A stretch of 64,000 nt of DNA from Streptomyces sp. MUM 203J (GTDB taxonomy: Bacteria > Actinomycetota > Actinomycetes > Streptomycetales > Streptomycetaceae), in NCBI RefSeq assembly GCF_022414595.1, contig NZ_JADWYO010000008.1, positions 85,613 to 149,612 of the forward strand, written 5' to 3'. The notes under the pieces are model-generated. The model saw only the letters and a list, made by a program, of their open reading frames with translations. It made no database searches and was not told the DNA's origin. Numbering within the stretch: the stretch's first letter is position 1; every line of letters begins with the position of its first letter. Both the position numbers and the translations under genes were made by a program. Shown here one piece after another: positions 59,478 to 64,000 of this stretch.

Positions 59478-59741
59478 TCAGACTTCCGCGTCCGTGATGA
59501 CGATGTCCTCGTCGTCCAGGACCTCGACGACGAAGATCGGCAGGCGGTCCGGGCCGACCGTGTACTCGACCGGGATGCTCTGTGTGAGTCTCACCGTGCG
59601 GTCGTCTCCCGCGGCGCTCACGGCGCCGGAGACGTCGAGGAACGGGTCCTGGGCGAGCACGGCGATGCCCTTGCCCAAGGCGGCGCGCCGCCGGTCGTCG
59701 AGCCGGTCGCGCACCTGCCCGGCCTGCTCGGTGAAGGACAC
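59478..59741 (-). CDS. RelE/ParE-fold-like small protein of unknown function
   Basis: An 87-residue protein beginning [20 protein letters not shown], followed by [20 protein letters not shown] and an acidic end ([17 protein letters not shown]). The beginning and length recall RelE-type proteins, with upstream codons reading ...RTYR just before the GTG start, but the basic toxin residues are absent and no antitoxin is adjacent. It may be a domesticated or inactive relative. Codon bias is normal. The start could be further upstream, although no standard start exists there. Confidence 0.6.
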   Translation of the reverse strand: MSFTEQAGQVRDRLDDRRRAALGKGIAVLAQDPFLDVSGAVSAAGDDRTVRLTQSIPVEYTVGPDRLPIFVVEVLDDEDIVITDAEV

Positions 59742-59808
59742 CCGGTACGTGCGCGACGTGGTGATCCCTTCGCCCCGCCCGGCCGCGAGTCCAGCGCCCG
59801 GACGTCCC

Positions 59809-60246
59809 TCAGCACGGACGCTTGCGCAGCTCCATCACATAGTCGTGCGGCGCCCCCGCCGACTCCGCCGCGTCCGCGATCTCGCCCAGATAGCGGGCCG
59901 AGGGCAGCCCGCCCTCGTACCCGTTCAGGACGTACGTCCAGGCCCGCTCCTCGCCGTCCAGGGTGTGCACCCGGATCCGTGTCCGGCGGTAGATGCCGAG
60001 CCCGACGCCCTCCCAGCGGTCCATCGAGTCCTCGTCCATCGAGGCGATGTCGTACAGCGCGACGAAGACCTGAGAGCCCGGGTCCTCCACGATCGTGGCG
60101 AGGGCCCCCTCCCAGCCCATCTGCTCGCCGCCGAAGGTCAGGCGCCAGCCGTTGAGCCAGCCGGTGCCGCGCAGCGGTGAGTGCGGGGCGCGGCGGGACA
60201 TCAGCCGCGCGTCGAGATTGCCGGCGTACGCGGCGTAGAGCGACAT
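59809..60246 (-). CDS. gamma-glutamylcyclotransferase-family protein
   Basis: A 145-residue protein of the GGCT/AIG2-like superfamily: LYAAYAGNLDARLMSRRAPH (YAGNL replaces the classical YGSNL), GTGWLNGWRLTFGGEQMG, ALYDIASMDEDSMDRWEGVG with the catalytic-acid position in the DEDSMDRWEG loop, and WTYVLNGYEGGLPS. Members cleave gamma-glutamyl amides and related compounds; the substrate here is unknown. The ATG at 60246 is close to the lpdA region on the other strand. Confidence 0.9.
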   Translation of the reverse strand: MSLYAAYAGNLDARLMSRRAPHSPLRGTGWLNGWRLTFGGEQMGWEGALATIVEDPGSQVFVALYDIASMDEDSMDRWEGVGLGIYRRTRIRVHTLDGEERAWTYVLNGYEGGLPSARYLGEIADAAESAGAPHDYVMELRKRPC

Positions 60247-60444
60247 GCGTCGAGAGTACGTGAGCCCCGCCCCGGCGTGCTGGCCGCGGGCGACCGTACC
60301 GCGCTACCCGGACCCGGGGCTGAGGCGGTGGCCGGGGTGCGGGACAATGAAGGACGTACTCCCCATCCATCGAGGACAACCTCCGACCCCCGGAACCGCA
60401 CAGTCCGCGGGGTTGCCGTGACGAGAGCGCGAGGCGTAACCCCA

Positions 60445-61887
60445 GTGACCCGAATCGTGATCATCGGTGGCGGACCCGGCGGATACGAGGCGGCCCTGGT
60501 GGGCGCCCAGCTCGGCGCGGAGGTGACCGTCGTCGACTGCGACGGCCTCGGCGGAGCGTCCGTCCTGACGGACTGCGTGCCCTCCAAGACCCTCATCGCG
60601 ACCGCCGAGGTCATGACGACCTTCGACTCCTCGTACGAGGAGCTGGGCATCATCGTCGCCGACGACACCCCGCCCATGGAGCGGTCCGCCCGCGTCGTCG
60701 GCGTCGACCTCGGCAAGGTCAACCGCCGGGTCAAGCGGCTCGCCCTCGCCCAGTCGCACGACATCACCGCCTCCGTCACCCGGGCCGGCGCCCGGGTGAT
60801 GCGCGGCCGGGGCCGCCTCGACGGCCCGCAGGACCTCGACGGCTCACGCAAGGTCGTCGTCACCGCCGCCGACGGCACCGAGGAGACGCTCACCGCCGAC
60901 GCCGTCCTCATCGCGACCGGCGGCCACCCCCGCGAGATCCCCGACGCCCAGCCGGACGGCGAGCGCATCCTCAACTGGACCCAGGTGTACGACCTGGAGG
61001 AGCTGCCCGAGGAACTGATCGTGGTCGGTTCGGGTGTGACCGGCGCCGAGTTCGCCGGTGCCTACCAGGCGCTCGGCTCCCGGGTCACGCTCGTCTCGTC
61101 CCGCGACCGGGTGCTGCCCGGCGAGGACCCGGACGCCGCCGCCGTCCTGGAGGACGTGTTCCGGCGCCGCGGGATGAACGTCATGGCCCGTTCCCGTGCC
61201 CAGTCCGCCAAGCGCGTCGGTGACCGGGTCGAGGTCACGCTGGCCGACGGCCGCGTCATCTCCGGCACTCACTGCCTCATGGCGGTCGGCGCCGTCCCGA
61301 ACACCGCCGGGATGGGCCTGGAGGAGGCCGGCGTACGGCTCAAGGACTCCGGCCACATCTGGACCGACAAGGTCTCCCGCACCTCCGCGCCCGGCGTGTA
61401 CGCGGCCGGTGACGTGACGGGCGTGTTCGCCCTCGCGTCGGTCGCCGCCATGCAGGGCCGTATCGCCCTGTACCACTTCCTCGGCGAGACGGTCGCGCCG
61501 CTGGACCTCAAGACGGTCTCGTCCAACGTCTTCACCGACCCCGAGATCGCCACCGTCGGCTACACCCAGGCCGACGTCGACGGCGGCAAGATCGACGCCC
61601 GGGTCGTCAAGCTGCCGCTGCTGCGCAACCCGCGTGCCAAGATGCAGGGCATCCGCGACGGCTTCGTCAAGATCTTCTGCCGTCCCGGCACGGGCATCGT
61701 GGTCGGCGGCTGCGTCGTCGCGCCGCGTGCGAGTGAGCTGATCCATCCCATCTCGATCGCGGTCGACAACAACCTGACGGTGGAACAGATCGCCAAGGCG
61801 TTCACCGTGTACCCGTCTCTGTCGGGCTCGATCGCGGAAGTGGCACGGCAGTTGCACACCCGGAAGACCGCGTCGGCGGAGGCGTGA
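60445..61887 (+). CDS. lpdA: NAD(P)H-quinone dehydrogenase LpdA
   Basis: A 480-residue flavoprotein of the dihydrolipoamide-dehydrogenase fold. FAD is bound at GGGPGG (8-13), NAD(P) at VVGSGVTGAEFAG, and the second FAD motif is GVYAAGDVTG. The redox-active CxxxxC is incomplete: only Cys44 remains in GGASVLTDCVPSKT, with Ser39 in place of the first cysteine. This is the feature of the mycobacterial LpdA group, which reduces quinones rather than lipoamide. GTG 60445 is chosen on GAGG upstream; GTG 60418 is possible. Confidence 0.94.
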   Translation: MTRIVIIGGGPGGYEAALVGAQLGAEVTVVDCDGLGGASVLTDCVPSKTLIATAEVMTTFDSSYEELGIIVADDTPPMERSARVVGVDLGKVNRRVKRLALAQSHDITASVTRAGARVMRGRGRLDGPQDLDGSRKVVVTAADGTEETLTADAVLIATGGHPREIPDAQPDGERILNWTQVYDLEELPEELIVVGSGVTGAEFAGAYQALGSRVTLVSSRDRVLPGEDPDAAAVLEDVFRRRGMNVMARSRAQSAKRVGDRVEVTLADGRVISGTHCLMAVGAVPNTAGMGLEEAGVRLKDSGHIWTDKVSRTSAPGVYAAGDVTGVFALASVAAMQGRIALYHFLGETVAPLDLKTVSSNVFTDPEIATVGYTQADVDGGKIDARVVKLPLLRNPRAKMQGIRDGFVKIFCRPGTGIVVGGCVVAPRASELIHPISIAVDNNLTVEQIAKAFTVYPSLSGSIAEVARQLHTRKTASAEA

Positions 61888-61949
61888 CTCCTGCGGGGGA
61901 GTGACGGGGTGCCGTGACGGGCGCCGGGGCGCCGGACCGGTCGACCGGA

Positions 61950-62053
61950 CCCCCTCGGTCAGGGGGCAACCCCCCGCAACCCCTGGCAAGTCGGGGCAAT
62001 CGACAGTCGAAGAGTGCTCACGGACGAGGCCGCCCATACCACTTGGCGGCCTC
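61950..62053 (+). terminator. terminator hairpins after lpdA
   Basis: Two hairpins: a small CCCCCT / AGGGGG stem (61950-61966) and a stronger 9-bp stem GAGGCCGCC / GGCGGCCTC (62026-62053) with a 10-nt loop. The second ends 72 nt before the deoR gene and likely stops readthrough from lpdA. Confidence 0.7.
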
Positions 62054-62125
62054 ATCTGTTCGCAACTTCCCGGATTCGGTGCATAGAGCTGCAAAGCCGC
62101 GACCGCTGGGGTTACTGTCAGTTTC

Positions 62126-63124
62126 GTGTTCGCTGCAGAACGTCGCCAGTTGATTCTAGAAATGGTGCGGGCCAACGGGGCGGTATCGCTCCGGGAGCTC
62201 GCCCGCGTCGTCCAGACCTCCGAAGTGACCGTACGGCGGGACGTGCGGGCACTGGAGGCGGAAGGACTCCTCGACCGTCGGCACGGCGGTGCGGTACTGC
62301 CGGGCGGTTTCACGCGAGAGTCCGGCTTCCCGCAGAAATCCCATCTCGCGACCGCCGAGAAGACCGCCATCGCGGACCTCGCGGCGGGCCTCGTCGAAGA
62401 GGGCGAGGCGATCGTCGTCGGTGCCGGTACGACCACGCAGGAGCTGGCCCGTCGGCTCGCCCGGGTCCCCGGGCTGACCGTCGTCACCAACTCCCTGCTC
62501 GTCGCCCAGGCACTGGCGCACGCCAACCGCGTGGAGGTCGTCATGACCGGCGGTACGCTGCGCGGCTCCAACTACGCGCTCGTCGGCAGCGGCGCCGAGC
62601 AGTCCCTGCACGGGCTGCGCGTCTCGCGGGCCTTCGTGTCCGGCGCGGGGCTCACGGCGGAACGGGGCCTGTCCACCTCCAACATGCTGTCCGCGAGCGT
62701 CGACCGGGCGCTCGTGCAGGCGGCGGGGGAGGTCGTGGTGCTGGCCGACCACACGAAGCTCGGGACCGACACCATGTTCCAGACGGTCCCGACGGACCTG
62801 ATCACCCGGCTCGTCACGGACGAGCCTCCGGCTCACGACGATCGCTCCGCCATGGAGCTTCAGGCGCTGGCCGACCAGGGCGTCCAGATCACGGTCGCGG
62901 CGTCCGCGCCCGAGGCGTCAGGCGCGTCCGGCTCCGGGCGGCGCGCCTCGCCCGGAGCCGAGCCCGCGCCGTCGGGGCGGCAGCACCGCAGGGACGTTCC
63001 GCTGCCGGGACAGCGGGCGCGGCATCCGGGTGGGCCGCTCCGGAGCGCCCCGCTGGCGGCGGCGGGGGTCGACGCGGGGGCGGGGGAGCGGGCGGGGCGT
63101 GTCGCCGACCTGCGCCGCCGCTAG
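62126..63124 (+). CDS. DeoR-family transcriptional regulator
   Basis: A 332-residue regulator. The DeoR HTH occupies residues 1-57: RRQLILEMVRANGAVSLREL, SEVTVRRDVRALEAEGLLDR and RHGGAVLPGG. The sugar-phosphate sensing (ISOCOT) domain follows: VEEGEAIVVGAGTTTQELAR, VVTNSLLVAQALA, MTGGTLRGSNYALVG and VVVLADHTKLGTDTMFQTVP. Residues about 258-332 are a disordered Arg/Pro/Gly tail not usual for the family. GTG 62126 is 7 nt after TACTGT (-10) with TGCAAA as -35, so the mRNA is probably leaderless. DeoR proteins often sense deoxyribose-5-P or other sugar phosphates, which makes it a candidate for the nucleoside regulon; no CTACGCGCGTAG lies before it. Confidence 0.93.
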   Translation: MFAAERRQLILEMVRANGAVSLRELARVVQTSEVTVRRDVRALEAEGLLDRRHGGAVLPGGFTRESGFPQKSHLATAEKTAIADLAAGLVEEGEAIVVGAGTTTQELARRLARVPGLTVVTNSLLVAQALAHANRVEVVMTGGTLRGSNYALVGSGAEQSLHGLRVSRAFVSGAGLTAERGLSTSNMLSASVDRALVQAAGEVVVLADHTKLGTDTMFQTVPTDLITRLVTDEPPAHDDRSAMELQALADQGVQITVAASAPEASGASGSGRRASPGAEPAPSGRQHRRDVPLPGQRARHPGGPLRSAPLAAAGVDAGAGERAGRVADLRRR

Positions 63125-63199
63125 GCCGCGTCCGGCGGGCGGAGCCCCGGTCGTGCGAAGGGGCGGGGTGAGGGAGAACCGGCCGGCCCCGGCTCGCGG

Positions 63200-63763
63200 T
63201 CAGGGTTTCAGGCCCCGCAGCGTGAGCGTCAGCAGGCGGTCCGCCAGGCCCGGGTCCGAGAGGTCCTGCTCCGCCGCCAGGGCGATCGCGTTCGTGAGCT
63301 GCATCAGGTCCCGTATCGACACGTCCCCCCGCACCGCCCCCGCCTCCTGCGCCCGTGCCAACAGGCGTTCGCCCGCCGCCCGCAGGGGCTCGCTGCACTG
63401 GGACAGGGCCGAGGCGGGGTCGTAGGGCGCCGACATCAGCGCCCGTGACAGCCCCCGGTACTCACCCGCGTGCGTCACGATCGCCCGCAGCCACTCCATC
63501 AGCGCCGCGCACGGCTCGTCCGCGTCCGCCAGCTCCCGGGAGCGTGCCAGCAGCGCCGTCACCGCGTCCTGGAACACCGCGTTCATCAGTGCGTGCCGGT
63601 TCGGGAAGTGCCGGTACAGGGTGCCGATCCCGACACCCGCGCCCCGCGCTATCTCCTCCAGAGCCGCGTCCGTGCCGTGCTCCGCGAACGCCGCGCGCGC
63701 CACGCTCAGCAACCGCTCGTGGTTGCGCCGGGCATCGGCTCGCATGGGCCGGGTCGTCGTCAT
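63200..63763 (-). CDS. TetR-family transcriptional regulator
   Basis: A 187-residue TetR regulator. The HTH is at residues 10-57: HERLLSVARAAFAEHGTDAA, LEEIARGAGVGIGTLYRHFP, NRHALMNAVFQDAVTALLAR. The C-terminal domain matches the SbtR-like group (EWLRAIVTHAGEYRGLSRAL). The ATG at 63763 is set by GAGGAGG about 9 nt upstream. It is separated from the carboxylase gene by a terminator and faces the DeoR gene tail-to-tail across 75 bp. The target is unknown. Confidence 0.93.
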   Translation of the reverse strand: MTTTRPMRADARRNHERLLSVARAAFAEHGTDAALEEIARGAGVGIGTLYRHFPNRHALMNAVFQDAVTALLARSRELADADEPCAALMEWLRAIVTHAGEYRGLSRALMSAPYDPASALSQCSEPLRAAGERLLARAQEAGAVRGDVSIRDLMQLTNAIALAAEQDLSDPGLADRLLTLTLRGLKP

Positions 63764-63810
63764 CGCGGCACCCTCCTCGTGACTCCAGGATGCCATCGCA
63801 CGGACACGCG

Positions 63811-63845
63811 GGAGGGGCCCGCCGGACAGTCCGGCAGGCCCCTCC
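63811..63845 (-). terminator. terminator of the acyl-CoA carboxylase gene
   Basis: A near-perfect stem of GGAGGGGCC and GCCGGAC with GTCCGGC and GGCCCCTCC, broken by one C/A mismatch, directly beyond the carboxylase stop. Confidence 0.85.
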
Positions 63846-63866
63846 ACGGTGCTCGACGCGGCCCGG

Positions 63867-64000
63867 TCAGTCCTTGATCTCGCAGATGGGGGCGCCGGAG
63901 GTGAGGGAGGCGCCGATCTCGGCGGTGAGGCCCTTGACGGTGCCTGCTTTGTGGGCGTTGAGGGGCTGTTCCATCTTCATGGCTTCGAGGACGACGACGA
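63867..64000 (-). CDS. acyl-CoA carboxylase biotin-carrying subunit (5' part outside window)
   Basis: Only the last 44 codons are visible. [20 protein letters not shown] contains the biotin attachment motif EAMKMEQP, followed by a typical end of the biotinyl domain ([15 protein letters not shown]). It is therefore the C-terminus of an acetyl/propionyl-CoA carboxylase alpha chain (biotin carboxylase plus BCCP). Position next to lpdA and the TetR gene matches the conserved Streptomyces arrangement of an AccA2-type subunit. Confidence 0.92.
   Translation of the reverse strand, partial: VVVLEAMKMEQPLNAHKAGTVKGLTAEIGASLTSGAPICEIKD

Overview
The window looks like the chromosome of a Streptomyces. 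GC content is very high, most third codon positions are G or C, and GTG starts and 4-nt start/stop overlaps are frequent. The gene content is that of the conserved core around the succinate dehydrogenase operon: sdhCDAB, afsQ1/afsQ2/sigQ, a purine/pyrimidine nucleoside salvage block, lpdA and an acyl-CoA carboxylase. No rRNA, tRNA, CRISPR array, intact insertion sequence or prophage gene was found.

Layout. 1-3.5 kb: a TetR / DCC-thioredoxin / membrane-protein operon with two identical palindromic operators, then a cytochrome P450 with its 3Fe-4S ferredoxin and a small membrane protein. 3.5-7.6 kb: sdhCDAB and an OHCU decarboxylase. 7.9-12.8 kb: a secreted GH20 hexosaminidase, two unknown proteins and a SnoaL-like protein. 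13-17 kb: two closely related ECF sigma factors in tandem (one with a membrane partner gene), a 6C-type small RNA candidate and an L,D-transpeptidase lipoprotein. 17-19.6 kb: an acyl-CoA mutase large subunit and a LysE-type exporter. 19.8-27 kb: a divergent cell-wall glycopolymer cluster built around a CMP-nonulosonate synthetase fused to a HAD phosphatase, a NeuB synthase and four glycosyltransferase-like proteins. 27-38 kb: an M20 amidohydrolase, a frameshifted gene, then the nucleoside uptake and salvage genes (BMP lipoprotein, ABC ATPase, two permeases, cytidine deaminase, thymidine phosphorylase). 38-43.4 kb: a Uma2 protein, a STAS protein, a SnoaL-tailed ECF sigma factor, an MFS exporter with a LysR regulator, and a hydrolase. 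43.5-51.7 kb: adenosine deaminase, two small secreted proteins, PspC, VanZ, the afsQ2/afsQ1/sigQ group and uridine kinase. 51.7-60.3 kb: two coupled aldehyde dehydrogenase genes, deoC, remnants of toxin-antitoxin modules, a phosphosugar mutase, purine nucleoside phosphorylase, and small proteins. 60.4-64 kb: lpdA, a DeoR regulator, a TetR regulator and the biotin end of an acyl-CoA carboxylase.

How the genes work together. The strongest unexplained pattern is a 12-bp palindrome, CTACGCGCGTAG. It occurs in the promoter regions of six separate transcription units spread over 29 kb: the BMP lipoprotein, the ABC/permease/cdd operon, deoA, add, deoC and purine nucleoside phosphorylase. Four copies are perfect and two are near-perfect. 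All six units belong to nucleoside uptake or breakdown, and deoA, deoC and the phosphosugar mutase form one route for released pentose phosphate. The sites sit between or beside likely -35 and -10 elements, which suggests a single repressor. The DeoR-family gene at 62.1 kb is one candidate but has no copy of the motif upstream of itself.

Other points of interest are an autoregulated TetR/DCC operon, the 6C RNA candidate, a probable ATC start codon on the nucleoside ABC ATPase, a two-gene version of an ALDH16-like architecture, and decayed toxin-antitoxin genes. All assignments come from reading the sequence and from general family knowledge. No database search was possible.
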